From the NCBI RefSeq assembly GCF_030269925.1, contig NC_085107.1, forward strand, positions 6,076,001 through 6,140,000: a stretch of DNA of 64,000 nucleotides, written 5' to 3'. The notes beneath the pieces are model-generated. The model saw nothing but the letters and a program-made list of their open reading frames with translations. It was not told the origin of the DNA and made no database searches. The position numbers were made by a program, and so were the translations under genes. This DNA comes from Bombyx mori (lineage: Eukaryota; Arthropoda; Insecta; Lepidoptera; Bombycidae). Shown one piece after another: positions 33,601 through 44,865 of this stretch (position 1 is the first letter of the stretch; every line of letters begins with the position of its first letter).

Positions 33601-36310
33601 GAAGAGCGTAAATGGCCCAGTGGTAAGAGACGACCTAAGGAAGAGACTCCACAAGAAGAAGTCGTTCTCAAACCCATACCAAAGCAAAAAGAGCCTGAAG
33701 AAGACAAGCCGGAGGAAGTCCAACTCAAACCGGTTAAAAAAGACAAGCAAATTGAAGATGTAACACCTGAAGAGCGTAAATGGCCCAGTGGTAAGAGACG
33801 ACCTAAGGAAGAGACTCCACAAGAAGAGGTCGTTCTCAAACCCGTACCAAAGCAAAAGGAGCCTGAAGAAGAGAAGCCGGAGGAAGTCCAACTCAAACCG
33901 GTTAAAAAAGACAAGCAAATTGAAGATGTGATGCCTGAAGAGCGTAAATGGCCCAGTGGTAAGAGACGACCTAAGGAAGAGACTCCACAAGAAGAGGTCG
34001 TTCTCAAACCCGTACCAAAGCAAAAGGAACCTGAAGAAGAGAAGCCCGAGGAAGTCCAACTTAAACCAGTTAAAAAAGAGAAGCAAATTGAAGATGTAAC
34101 ACCTGAAGAGCGTAAATGGCCCAGTGGTAAGAGACGACCTAAGGAAGAGACTCCACAAGAAGAGGTCGTTCTCAAACCCGTACCAAAGCAAAAGGAACCT
34201 GAAGAAGAGAAGCCGGAGGAAGTTCAACTTAAACCGGTTAAAAAAGACAAGCAAATTGAAGAAGCAACGCCCGAAGAGCGTAAATGGCCAATTGGGAAGA
34301 GACGACCTAAGGAAGAGACTCCACAAGAAGAGGTCGTTCTCAAACCCGTACCAAAGCAAAAGGAACCTGAAGAAGAGAAGCCCGATGAAGTCCAACTTAA
34401 GCCGGTTAAAAAAGACAAGCAAATTGAAGATGCAACGCCCGAAGAGCGTAAATGGCCCAGTGGTAAGAGACGACCTAAGGAAGAGACTCCACAAGAAGAG
34501 GTCGTTCTCAAACCCATACCAAAGCAAAAGGAACCTGAAGAAGAGAAGCCCGATGAAATCCAACTTAAGCCGGTTAAAAAAGATAAGCAAATTGAAGATG
34601 TAACGCCTGAAGAGCGTAAATGGCCCAGTGGTAAGAGACGACCTAAGGAAGAGACTCCACAAGAAGAGGTCGTTCTCAAACCCATACCAAAGCAAAAGGA
34701 GCCTGACGAAGAGAAGTCCGAGGAAGTCCAACTTAAGCCGGTTAAAAAAGATAAGCAAATTGAAGATGTAACGCCTGAAGAGCGTAAATGGCCCAGTGGT
34801 AAGAGACGACCTAAGGAAGAGACTCCACAAGAAGAGGTCGTTCTCAAACCCGTACCAAAGCAAAAGGAACCTGAAGAAGAGAAGCCCGAGGAAGTCCAAC
34901 TTAAACCAGTTAAAAAAGAGAAGCAAATTGAAGATGTAACACCTGAAGAGCGTAAATGGCCCAGTGGTAAGAGACGACCTAAGGAAGAGACTCCACAAGA
35001 AGAGGTCGTTCTCAAACCCATACCAAAGCAAAAGGAGCCTGACGAAGAGAAGTCCGAGGAAGTCCAACTTAAACCAGTTAAAAAAGAGAAGCAAATTGAA
35101 GATGTAACGCCTGAAGAGCGTAAATGGCCTAGTGGTAAGAGACGACCTAAGGAAGAGACTCCACAAGAAGAGGTCGTTCTCAAACCCATACCAAAGCAAA
35201 AGGAGCCTGAAGAAGAGAAGCCCGAGGAAGTCCAACTTAAACCAGTTAAAAAAGAGAAGCAAATTGAAGATGTAACGCCTGAAGAGCGTAAATGGCCCAG
35301 TGGTAAGAGACGACCTAAGGAAGAGACTCCACAAGAAGAGGTCGTTCTCAAACCCATACCAAAGCAAAAGGAACCTGAAGAAGAGAAGCCCGATGAAGTC
35401 CAACTTAAGCCGGTTAAAAAAGACAAGCAAATTGAAGATGCAACGCCCGAAGAGCGTAAATGGCCCAGTGGTAAGAGACGACCTAAGGAAGAGACTCCAC
35501 AAGAAGAAGTCGTTCTCAAACCCATACCAAAGCAAAAAGAGCCTGAAGAAGACAAGCCGGAGGAAGTCCAACTCAAACCGGTTAAAAAAGACAAGCAAAT
35601 TGAAGATGTAACACCTGAAGAGCGTAAATGGCCCAGTGGTAAGAGACGACCTAAGGAAGAGACTCCACAAGAAGAGGTCGTTCTCAAACCCGTACCAAAG
35701 CAAAAGGAGCCTGAAGAAGAGAAGCCGGAGGAAGTCCAACTCAAACCGGTTAAAAAAGACAAGCAAATTGAAGATGTAACGCCTGAAGAGCGTAAATGGC
35801 CCAGTGGTAAGAGACGACCTAAGGAAGAGACTCCACAAGAAGAGGTCGTTCTCAAACCCGTACCAAAGCAAAAGGAACCTGAAGAAGAGAAGCCCGAGGA
35901 AGTCCAACTTAAACCAGTTAAAAAAGAGAAGCAAATTGAAGATGTAACACCTGAGGAGCGTAAATGGCCCAGTGGTAAGAGACGACCTAAGGAAGAGACT
36001 CCACAAGAAGAAGTCGTTCTCAAACCCGTACCAAAGCAAAAGGAACCTGAAGAAGAGAAGCCCGAGGAAGTCCAACTTAAACCAGTTAAAAAAGAGAAGC
36101 AAATTGACGATGTAACGCCTGAAGAACGTAAATGGCCCAGTGGTAAGAGACGACCTAAGGAAGAGACTCCACAAGAAGAGGTCGTTCTCAAACCAATACC
36201 AAAGCAAAAGGAGCCTGAAGAAGAGAAGCCCGAGGAAGTCCAACTTAAGCCGGTCAGGAAAGATAAGCCCATCGAAAAAGATTCACATATAATAGAAAAA
36301 GACAGTACAG
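30620..36310 (+). CDS. sls: sallimus exon 18: PEVK-type elastic region with 56-residue repeats
   Basis: A single 5,691-nt exon, phase 1 at both ends, 1,897 residues, no Ig. The first ~220 residues have spaced Trp motifs (PWRKRE, HWRRSRPE, LWRKPKT, SWRKPRL, HWRKPKT). Next come three copies of IPWTQEAIKLRPTK followed by (E/K)K..E.EDI.LKP.RK.S (near 31,355, 31,798 and 32,836), then the KWPSGKRRPKEETPQEEVVL repeats. From 33,094 there are 19 head-to-tail 56-residue units rich in P, E, V and K. Such sequence is disordered and acts as the entropic spring of insect titin in the I-band (family knowledge). It enters after TTTTTAG and leaves at ACAG before GTACCT. Confidence 0.93.
32013..33093 (+). repeat. 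irregular upstream PEVK repeats
   Basis: Units of the same 168-bp family begin at about 32,013, but one is short (38 residues, lacking the VQLKPVKK part), and after four to five units the series is broken at about 32,690 by a return of the PWTQEAIKLRPTK module, before the regular array begins at 33,094. Confidence 0.85.
33094..36285 (+). repeat. tandem array of 19 x 168-bp units (56 aa)
   Basis: The codons for PEERKW recur every 168 bases exactly from 33,094 to 36,118 (18 intervals with no indel). One unit reads PEERKWPSGKRRPKEETPQE, EVVLKPIPKQKEPEEEKPEE, VQLKPVKKEKQIEDVT. Variation is by a few alternative residues (I/V in KP(I/V)PKQ, E/D in K(E/D)KQ, EEEK/EEDK/DEEK), shared in patches between distant units. 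The last unit decays into RKDKPIEKDS at the exon end. Confidence 0.95.
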
Positions 36311-37834
36311 GTACCTACATCTTTAAATTACTTTATTATATTCTTAATTTGAAGAAGAAGACCAAAATAGCTTAGGATACTCACGAAGGGTTTAATTTGG
36401 TCATACATACCCTAATAGCAAGTTAAAATTCACATTCCAAATAACATCTGAATTTTTACGATGATTTCGTTGATAATCTTTAAGTTTAACAGCAAAATTG
36501 AAGAAAGATTACATCTCATAAATGTAATTTATTAGCTGAAACAGATGCATGGTTGATAATATAAAAGTAAGCAGTTTCGATTATACTCGTGAATAATCAT
36601 GGCAGGCCTTCGCTGTTTATCTTATAGTCATCATCAAAGATATTGTCTACATAAATTTGGGCGACTTAATTAGAAGTGATGACGATCTACGAATACTTAC
36701 AAAAATTTAGAAGAAAACTTATAGGTATGCTCGAAGGAAACGTAGTCAAACAGAATAGATTCAGAATATTTTAAAAAAGTCGATTTTATTTAAATTATGT
36801 GGGAATGCAAAGTTGAAAGTAGCATAGTAGTATAAGCCTTTATCTCCTTTAAACTACAAAAGCGCCGCGTTACGCATAATAATATGTACACACATATTCG
36901 CTATTACAAAAACATGACTTGATGTATTCAATATCTCTTGTCACGACGGAAACAAAAACATGTGGATTCCGACGCAGTATTTTATACATTAAAGAAATAT
37001 AATATATTTTTGTTTAAGTTAATTAAACAAGTACTGTTGGATGCTTGGGTTTCTTAATAAAACTTCCACAATCAATTTTGTGCTTGTATTTCCTTTATAC
37101 AGGTTTTTGTTAATTTTTTACGTTACGAACGAGTTAGCTTGGCACGGCCATTAATTGAAGTGTGTAAAAATTGTGTCGGTGAACATAAATAAGAATTTAA
37201 TATTGCTCAGTAAAATTTCGTAGGTGTTAACAAGTACCTAATGGTTGTGAGGATATTTTACATTATTATTTATTCGGTATTACCATGTTATATCGTTAGA
37301 GTTTCATTAGTATTACCAATCTTAAAAGAATCATTTCGCTTCTTTGAAATAATTTGAAAAAAAGTGCATGGAACTTGAAGTTCATGAATTAGTACTCATA
37401 AAAAATATCAAAAAACCTGAGTACATTGTCATAACTACTTTGTAATATATTCTAGGAGATTATTCTCGACCATGAAGACAGGTGGGGATTTGCCTTGACA
37501 CAATAAAAGCGTATCAGTGACATTAAATTTGAACGATAATTAGTTGATTATAACATGGTATACAGTTAGACACAAAGATCTATTCATTTCTTTAAATTCA
37601 CGAGACCCGAAAAGTTATCGTTACAAACTGCATACCCGATGTCACTGTCAATTAAAATGAATCTAAGCACATCATAAATTTCAAAGTCTATAAGTAAGCA
37701 GCCGTTTCGAATATACACACAATCACATTCGGGTATACATATGTAAATCGAAAATATTACTTATTTGCTAGGCAGTCGGTTAAATATTACAAAATTTAAC
37801 ATAGAGTTTAAAAATAACCATGACTGTTTTACAG
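36311..37834 (+). other. intron 18
   Basis: A 1,524-base AT-rich intron, GTACCT...TTTTACAG. No ORF, transposon end or tandem repeat recognised. Confidence 0.8.
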
Positions 37835-38737
37835 AATTAACTCCACGTATCATTCAGCCATTAAAAGCCTTGAACGTGTTGGAAGGTGAAAATTTTGAAC
37901 TGGTTGTTACTTATACACCAAGAGATAAGATTCCAAAATGGTACCTCAACAACCAAGTTCTAGAAGATAATGATAATTTTGCTATTACTACACAACATGG
38001 GGCATCTAGGTTGCAAGTATACAATGCCAATAAAAAGAAAGTAGGAAAGTATGAAGTTATTGTTGAAAATGACAATATTCTAGCAAAAACAGCATGCTCT
38101 GTTAAATTAACGAAAAATATAGAAGAAAATACTGTCTTACCCCCCGTGTTTGTGCGAGCTCTACAGCCAAATAAAGTTTCTTTAGGAACTATTGTGCTTT
38201 TGGAAACCGAAGTTGTGTCGAATCCCTGTGCTTCGTTCCAATGGTTTATTGACACTAATGAAATAAATTCGCTTATAAAACAAAACAAATTAAGTAATGT
38301 TTATGTATCTCATAATGAAAACGTTTCATGTCTTTGTATTGAAAATATAAGCAAAGATCTGATAGGAGTTGTAACGTGCCGAGCAGAAAACTTTGCAGGC
38401 TCTGTTTCTACATCAGGAAGTTTGATTTTAGAAGAACAAACTTGTATAGATGGGGATGCTCCTTTAGTATTAGCTCCCCTAGAAACTACGACTGTTATGG
38501 ACGGGGAACGGATTTCGTTAAATTGTAAAATACTTGGTCGACCGTGGCCCAAAATAGATTGGTTTCATAATGAAAAACTTATTGAAACAGCAAGAGACAT
38601 AACTATTAGCCGACAAAAGTCTGGTCTTTGTGAAATACATATAAAAGAGGCATTCCCAGAAATGGCAGGAATTTATAAATGCACAGCATCAAATCAATTC
38701 GGAAAATGTAGCACGGAGTGCATATTAAATATAGAAG
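37835..38737 (+). CDS. sls: sallimus exon 19: Ig27-Ig29
   Basis: A 903-nt exon, phase 1 at both ends. Three I-set Igs in tandem start near 37,843 (PRIIQPLKAL), 38,140 (PPVFVRALQP) and 38,458 (APLVLAPLET). Ig27 is poorly conserved: no Cys in strand B (ELVVTY) or F (GKYEVIVEN). Ig28 has FQWF and VVTCRAEN but LLETEV in strand B. Ig29 is canonical (LNCKI, IDWFHN, GIYKCTA). Acceptor TTTTACAG, donor GTAGCA. Confidence 0.93.
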
Positions 38738-39257
38738 GTAGCAGGATAAATTTTTATTATCTGTACATTTGCATGTTATCATAGTTGCATGAAAAATGCT
38801 GTTCTATGATACTTACGACTTTTGAAATAAGTAGGCTTTAAAACTGTAGTTTTTTTTTTAATTTACTTTAACATTAATGAATGCACAACATTTGCCATGC
38901 ATCTGTATTATGAGTAAGCCTAAAGAGATTTGAAACGGAACGTTTTATAATTGCTATTTGGGTTATTGGGTATAGACATGCTTAACATGCTCAAAAAATA
39001 TTTGCACCGCCTTTTTGACTTTTACTTGCAATTTAAGTTAAATTTTACGATCATTATAAAAATAAATATGCTAACCATCTATCTATGCTTAGTAATATTA
39101 ACTGATTTGTTTGCTTCCCACGTTTATATTTGAGGTACATTTCAATATTCTAAAAGATTATTACGAACATCTTGGTTATGTTAGAATAACTGCACTTTTA
39201 TTTAAGTAATTGATTCTTAGATATTATTATAAGTTCTAAGTATCTTTTCTTTTTCAG
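38738..39257 (+). other. intron 19
   Basis: A 520-base AT-rich intron, GTAGCA...TTTTCAG, nothing recognised inside. Confidence 0.8.
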
Positions 39258-39307
39258 CTTACGAATACGTTCCTAGTGTTTCAGAGGAAGATGTGTTGAG
39301 TGACGAA
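39258..39307 (+). CDS. sls: sallimus exon 20: 50-nt microexon
   Basis: Flanked by a strong TCTTTTCTTTTTCAG acceptor and a GTAAGT donor. It encodes AYEYVPSVSEEDVLSDE, entering at phase 1 and leaving at phase 0. An acidic spacer between Ig29 and Ig30. The join to exon 21 (KTSDVEEFAPRIVKAL) is in frame. Confidence 0.85.
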
Positions 39308-40236
39308 GTAAGTTTTTTTTGCTTATTTATTTTATTTTGTGAGCATTACCGTTTGTTTTGAACGCTTTATATCTCAACACCATAGTTTCATTATACCTCT
39401 AATCGAGAAGCCCGTCATAAATTTAGTTTATCCGAAGTTATTCCGTATTACACATTACGGGGTCCGAATGATTGATGAAAGGAACCTGCAATCTAAAATT
39501 CGCCATTGTTGATATAATATTTTGTGATCGTTAAGCGTAGACTACGAAATATTACAGTTTTACGCTTATGTCGTGTTGACGGTAAAAATTCAGTTTTCAA
39601 AAGAATTTGCATACATTGTGTTGGAATTACATTTTCCACATTCCTTCCACAATTCCTCAAAAATAAAAAAAGGGCGGTAAAAATAATACCGGTGCAAAAT
39701 TCGAAAATTTGTATATATTATTAGGAATTAAATATTATTATCGGAGTAAGTCAACTAACTAACTTATCATTTTTCTATAACATCCCAATAACATTAGCCA
39801 TATAACAAACACGAGTGGTTCTTACCAAAATTCTGATTGTAGTAGTATAGGTTGTAGTAGTGTAGGGCGCCTTGAGGAATTTGTTGAGTCACATACATCA
39901 CACATTTTGAAACCCAGTGAATGGTTATTTCCTGAAACAAAGGCCTCTATTCTTATTTAAGTACATAAACATTGTCTCGGACTAAGGTTTTGATGCGCCC
40001 CCAAACTATCATTTAAAAGCAATGATATGTGACTTGGCAGCTTTTTGTAAACGGGTCAACTATCTCAGGGTTAATCTGGTCTTTAGTGATTATCGGATTC
40101 CATAGACAAAAGCGATTCTTCATCGTAGAAATCATTCGTGAACACGTGGTAGGTATGTATTTTCTTAAAAAATTGGTAACTGCCTGCGGGCTTTGAATAC
40201 CGGCATTTTTGTATCTAAATTTTTATTTTTTTTCAG
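39308..40236 (+). other. intron 20
   Basis: A 929-base intron, GTAAGT...TTTTTTTCAG. No feature that I can support inside. Confidence 0.8.
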
Positions 40237-40322
40237 AAAACGAGCGATGTTGAAGAATTTGCACCACGGATAGTAAAGGCACTACCCACTGTGGTCACAA
40301 CAACTGAAGGAAAATTAATAAG
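40237..40322 (+). CDS. sls: sallimus exon 21: first part of Ig30
   Basis: An 86-nt exon encoding KTSDVEEFAPRIVKAL then TVVTTTEGKLI, the A strands of Ig30. It leaves at phase 2 through a weak donor, AG before GTTCTT. The choice rests on the in-frame join to exon 22, KLIRLEAKAIGIPKPQVRWL, which rebuilds a normal Ig. Confidence 0.85.
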
Positions 40323-40439
40323 GTTCTTACTATTTGAAATTTTAATTTAGAATACTTATTAGAGGATCGAACACTCCATAATATATTTATTATATACTTA
40401 TATATTAATTTTATATGTATTTTTCAACGTACAGTTAAT

Positions 40440-40590
40440 GTTTTTTGCATACCTAATTGCTGTTAGCTTAAGGTGCTATTCCAGCTACTCATGGATTACT
40501 AGGTGAACGGGCTGAACCTCAAAGAATTTGCTAACAATCGGTCCAGCGAGAGCAGTGAGAAGATCGGGCGAGAAACTCAATGGGTTGTAT
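40440..40590 (-). repeat. diverged, internally deleted copy of the 25.8-kb Bombyx repeat
   Basis: TTTGCTAACA, GCGAGAGCAGTG, AGAAGATCGGGCGAGAAACT and CAATGGGTTG follow the reverse complement of 25,900-26,010, with about 45 bases missing between GAGCAGTG and AGAAGATC. Confidence 0.6.
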
Positions 40591-40959
40591 CTAGAGTCTA
40601 GTTCATAATAATAGTGAGGGAGTTCGCATAGGGTCCCTTCTTTATTTCGCCAGTTGAAACAATAGGAGTTTTATTGTTGTAGCGGCATAAACAGATCTAA
40701 GTTATACACATTATATTTTTTTGTCCGTTTTAAATTTTCGGCGGTAAAAAGGCCCCGTGTCACAGACTATCTTATTTTTCCCACCTCTCGTGTGTTCCGG
40801 TTTACGCATCATCATAAAAAGGTGCGTTCTTAAACGCCACAATAGCATGGTGATCGGTAGTTAAAGAGCCTAAAAGAATCGAAAACTGATCCGGGGGCTC
40901 CGACAAGATAGTTAATGTTATGGCCATCTTTGCACAGTTATTATGTCCGCCGTTAAATA

Positions 40960-41397
40960 CAGTAGTACCTCGCTATACGAGTGCCCTAATATACGAGTGC
41001 TTTGAGATACGAGCGGCCGAACGGGCGATATTTTCCTTTGAGAAGAGAGCAAAATTTGAGATACGAAGAATCGCACACTATACCACTGCAGCGTCTAACA
41101 GTTTCTCCCACCTCAGACTAGACCTTAGTCTGTGTGTTTGTTAAGTAGGATTCGCGTTTTTTGCTTTTTTTCACTTTTTCTTTTATTATGTTTTTATGTA
41201 TTTATAATAAAAAAAAATCTTATTGTAAATACTTTTTTTTTTCTTATTCAAAAACACTTAAAAAAAAACGACTGAGGTGTTTTTTGAGAGCTTTGGAACG
41301 ACTTAATCGCATTTCAATAAATTTCAATGCGGAAAATTGCTTGGAGATACGGGCAAGGTTACGAAACGAATTAAACTCATATGTCGAGGTACGACTG
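40960..41397. mobile_element. Tc1/mariner (pogo/Tigger-like) non-autonomous element
   Basis: The left end CAGTAGTACCTCGCTATACG and the right end (complement CAGTCGTACCTCGACATATG) are inverted repeats of about 23 bases. TA dinucleotides flank both ends (40,958-40,959 and 41,398-41,399), the TA target duplication of this superfamily. At 438 bp with no transposase it is a MITE. The plus-strand ORFs inside are short and unsupported. Confidence 0.85.
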
Positions 41398-41723
41398 TAA
41401 TATGAATGATCTAATAATTGATAACTACTTATTTACCTATTAATTTATTCAGCCCGAATACTTGTTTAAAAGATTATAATATTTCATTCACTAGAAATAG
41501 CATTGCAATGGATGAATATCCATATTCCATAAATAACATTTCTATTATTATATGAAATAATTGTTAATATTTTAGTGTAAATATGTTAATTTTTACGCAC
41601 TAGTAATATAATAAATGAGAACAGCCAATTCTATTTCAGCATATAAATTATTTTCAACTTATTTTAGTAGCTTAAACATACTGATATTATTATGCAGTGT
41701 TAATTGCTGTTCTGTGCTTTTAG

Positions 41724-41944
41724 ATTGGAGGCGAAAGCTATTGGCATACCTAAACCACAAGTCAGATGGTTAAGACAGGGTACCGAACTTCTTCAATCTA
41801 CTGAGTATCAAATTGAAGAATTAGACGACGGTACTTCTATTTTAACAATGCCAGAAGTTTATCAAGACGACACAGGAGAAATTGTCTTCGAAGCCTACAA
41901 TCATCTTGGGGTAACAGCGACAATTGCTGCGTTGTCGGTTGAAA
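41724..41944 (+). CDS. sls: sallimus exon 22: rest of Ig30
   Basis: A 221-nt exon after GTGCTTTTAG. It encodes LEAKAIGIPKPQVRWLRQGT through GEIVFEAYNHLGVTA, finishing Ig30. Neither Cys is present (RLEAKA; EIVFEA), though the core Trp is (VRWL). Donor GTTAGT, phase 1. Confidence 0.9.
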
Positions 41945-42286
41945 GTTAGTATGGAAGAAAAATACATCCGGGTTTTATTCTATTATTATACAGCATTATA
42001 ATAACCTTTGTTTGCAGTTCAAAAGCTCTGCGACCTCTCATTTTCCTGAAAACCTTATTCCTACCCCCATATACACGATACAGTTTACACTACGCGCCAT
42101 TTACTTTTCAGCAAGAAAATATTTTGGACCCAAAAAAAATTTTACTTTTTAAATGACGCAAATTGTTTTTAGCACTTGTATTTTTTTTAGTAACAAAAGA
42201 TACCTTAATGTTTTGCTCATATTGAATGTTTAATTAAAAAGTAATCTGCAAGAAATGACTTCACTGTTATAAATTTTTTATTATAG
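41945..42286 (+). other. intron 22
   Basis: A 342-base intron, GTTAGT...TTATAG, no internal feature seen. Confidence 0.8.
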
Positions 42287-42361
42287 GTATTGTGGGAACA
42301 CAAGAATATAGAAAGCCCGAATGGGTGACACACATGGAAGAGTTACAAGCAGCTTTGAAAG
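42287..42361 (+). CDS. sls: sallimus exon 23: 75-nt linker exon
   Basis: Encodes SIVGTQEYRKPEWVTHMEEL then QAALK, phase 1 at both ends. It bridges Ig30 and Ig31. Length is a multiple of three, so it can be skipped in frame. Confidence 0.87.
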
Positions 42362-42629
42362 GTGAGCTTTCAAATATTGTTAGCAAAATTTTCCAAACAT
42401 TTTTAGCACAGCACGTGATACGTTACATAAATCTACGAAGAACTTGAAAGTAGAACTCAATTTGTTTATTTTCTTTCATGATTCCTGTCTATTAAGTGGA
42501 CTGGAAGAGTTAGAGTTTAGCAACAATACGTACCATTGTAATTTTGATTGTGTAATTGAGCATAATATTCAATCCATTTATAGATATAACGAATATGAAT
42601 CGTTTATGGGTTTTCCTTTAAATTTTCAG

Positions 42630-42734
42630 CAACACAATCTGTGCCTACATTTGTGAAGGAAATTATCCCAGAGCGAGTACACGAAGAAGAAATAGTCACC
42701 TTCGAAGCGATTTATAGCGGAAATCCAACGCCAG
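42630..42734 (+). CDS. sls: sallimus exon 24: first part of Ig31
   Basis: A 105-nt exon after AATTTTCAG, phase 1 at both ends. It encodes ATQSVPTFVKEIIPERVHEE and EIVTFEAIYSGNPTP, the A-C part of Ig31; Ala stands where the B-strand Cys would be. Confidence 0.88.
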
Positions 42735-42833
42735 GTATTTTTAACATTTTCAAATTAAGTAACATTTACAAAATACTTAAGTTTTTATTGATTTTATAGA
42801 GAAATATGAATTTCAATAACGAAAATGTTTCAG

Positions 42834-43834
42834 AAATACTTTGGTATAAAGATAATAAGGTTATACGTACTGATGAACGTTTCATTATTGAAAACAAAGA
42901 AAATCGTACCACATGCACAATTAAAAAGGCAACCAAAGACTTAGAAGGCACATATACCTGTAAAGCTGTTAGCGACATTGGTTTAGCAGTAACCAAAGCG
43001 AAGCTGCAAGTTTTCCAAAGAGGTTCCAAAATTAAAAAAGGAAAAGAGACGAAAGAAAAAGTTACCAAGCAAAAAGTAATTAAGAGTGAAGAAGAATCTG
43101 TAGGTGTTGAAGATACCCTTGATTTTGCTACTGTTTCTGAAGTTCAAGCACTAGATAAACAACATTCTACAGACAAAGTAAAGAAAAGAAAAGCAAAGAT
43201 TGTCGTGAGTGAATCTGAGCATATAGAAACTGAAGATATAGCACTACAAAAGAAAGTAGATGAAAAAACAAAAGGTATACCAGTCGAAGAAAAAGCAAAA
43301 CCAATTTTGACTACACATGAACACGTAGTTTTATCCGAACAACAAGAAGGTGAATCTGTTGAACCGTTTGATGAATCCTACCAAACGCAGAAGGGTATCA
43401 TTAAAATGGTGGAAGCTGATTCAAACCTTGTAGCTGAAGTGAATGAGTTACTGGAAGTTATTAACGCAAAAGAATTTGGACCAGGAGAGACGCCTTTACG
43501 AGAGCTTGCTAAAATTGGTTATTTGTTAAGACGAGGTATTACGATTGAACAAATAGAGAGTTTGTATGATTCACAATACTTCCCTTCTCTTCTGATTCCT
43601 CAGTCACAATCAGCTCTAGTACAATTAGTTGAAAGACAAGGTCACGGAGCGTTGATCACTGAAGTGCTTACAGAAGAGACGGCACAAGATGAAGATATTA
43701 TTGCCGCCAAAGTAGGTTTTAAAGCTTTCCTTAAAATGGTCGAAATGAAGCATTCTTCTGTTGAGGAAGTTATTGCTCAGTTTTATCCAGAAGATTTTAA
43801 GCCACGTTCCTGGGAACAAAGAGCAGCAAATGAG
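42834..43834 (+). CDS. sls: sallimus exon 25: rest of Ig31, basic linker and helical module
   Basis: A 1.0-kb exon after ATGTTTCAG. It opens EILWYKDNKVIRTDERF and finishes Ig31 (GTYTCKAVSDIG). A Lys/Glu-rich stretch follows (GKETKEKVTKQKVIKSEEES), then from about 43,400 a ~145-residue segment of mixed hydrophobic and polar residues that is not Ig, FnIII or PEVK: AEVNELLEVINAKEFG, LRELAKIGYLLRRGITIEQI, SQSALVQLVERQGHGALITE, VGFKAFLKMVEM, EVIAQFYPEDFKPRSWEQ. It looks like a compact helical domain. Donor GTAAAT, phase 0. Confidence 0.9.
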
Positions 43835-44016
43835 GTAAATAAAGTACTTTTTGTTAACATGTTTAAGTCATTTAAATTGTTATATTAATTTTAAATTTTT
43901 CATTGACACTAATTATAATCTTTTGAATTCTATCTATCCAAACATTTGATGAATCCGAATCATTTAGGTATGTGAGATTGGTCAACCTTGATTATCAGGA
44001 TAACAATTAATTGCAG

Positions 44017-44077
44017 GTTATTGTGGAAGCGACTGCAGATCATGTAGTCGAAGCACACACCACAAAAGTCATAAAAG
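44017..44077 (+). CDS. sls: sallimus exon 26: 61-nt exon
   Basis: After AATTGCAG; encodes VIVEATADHVVEAHTTKVIK, entering at phase 0 and leaving at phase 1 before GTGAGT. It carries on directly from the helical segment of exon 25. Confidence 0.85.
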
Positions 44078-44832
44078 GTGAGTCAGAATGAAGTATGTTG
44101 AAAATCATACCCAAGATTCACGGGTGCAAAATTATAATTATCTGATTTTCGCTTTATCAAAAATGGTGTGTCAGTTACATTTACTATGAAAATTAATTAG
44201 TACTGTTATTACTGTCATAAGAATAAGGTAAGTAGAATAAATACGAAAAGGTTAAAAGTAAATGCTAATATTAGTTTTAAAAATAGTTGAATGTGGATAT
44301 AAAATTATTATGCTGACATTATAAGTTTATATTAAATAAATAAAAAACTATTCACAATACGCGCTGAATTAAGAATGACTGGTTTATGTACTGGTCCTAT
44401 AAACCTGCTGGGTAGTGAAAGCTTATTAAGGATTTAAGCTTGTTGAAGCTTTTCGCGAGGGCAATTTTCACTTTTGAGCCTTCTTTACTGGAAGCTTGGG
44501 TCATAGACGAGTTTGTCTAAACCAAATAAATGTTAATTACATTTTTAATAATTTTATTAATATTAGGGTATTGGTAAGATTTCAAAAAATAGTGTATATA
44601 ACAAATAATTACGTATTGTAGATTAGGTCACCGTATATTCTTAATTATTGAAATGGAATCATGCTAGTATAATAAAGAAATGGTAATCAGAAAATAATAT
44701 TTAAGTAGGTAATCATTTATCATCATTTATCATTAAGTAATCATCATCATCTCAAAAGTATTTTAGTAACGAGATTACTAGAATAGCGATTGTATTGTTT
44801 AATAAAAAATTAACACAGGGTTTTGTTTATAG
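44078..44832 (+). other. intron 26
   Basis: A 755-base AT-rich intron with no recognised feature. Confidence 0.75.
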
Positions 44833-44865
44833 ATTCAAGTAAGAGGAAAGAAAAAATAAGCAAAG
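44833..44865 (+). CDS. sls: sallimus exon 27: 33-nt microexon
   Basis: Between TTTATAG and GTAAGA. Encodes DSSKRKEKISK in phase 1 at both ends. It is short and could be doubted, but both splice signals are good, the frame joins on both sides, and basic KRKEK fits the context. If omitted, exon 26 joins exon 28 in frame. Confidence 0.7.

Larger units (their letters stand above)
40323..41723 (+). other. intron 21, with two repeats
   Basis: A 1,401-base intron. It contains a rearranged copy of the Bombyx repeat (about 40,440-40,590) and a complete small Tc1/pogo-like element (40,960-41,397), both listed separately. Confidence 0.85.

Noticed and set aside
32144..35611. Alternative plus-strand frames rich in KRRS and KLKM within the PEVK array
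   Set aside because: Out of frame with both splice junctions and explained by the repeat.
33145..36243. Minus-strand open frame of about 1,030 codons (and another of about 680) across the PEVK array
   Set aside because: The unit length is a multiple of three, so a stop-free frame in one unit is stop-free in all. The sense strand is a well-supported exon; the antisense proteins have no known features.
41161..41400. Plus-strand frame inside the Tc1/pogo-like element
   Set aside because: Low-complexity F/K-rich sequence with no DDE or DNA-binding motif; the element is too short to encode a transposase.
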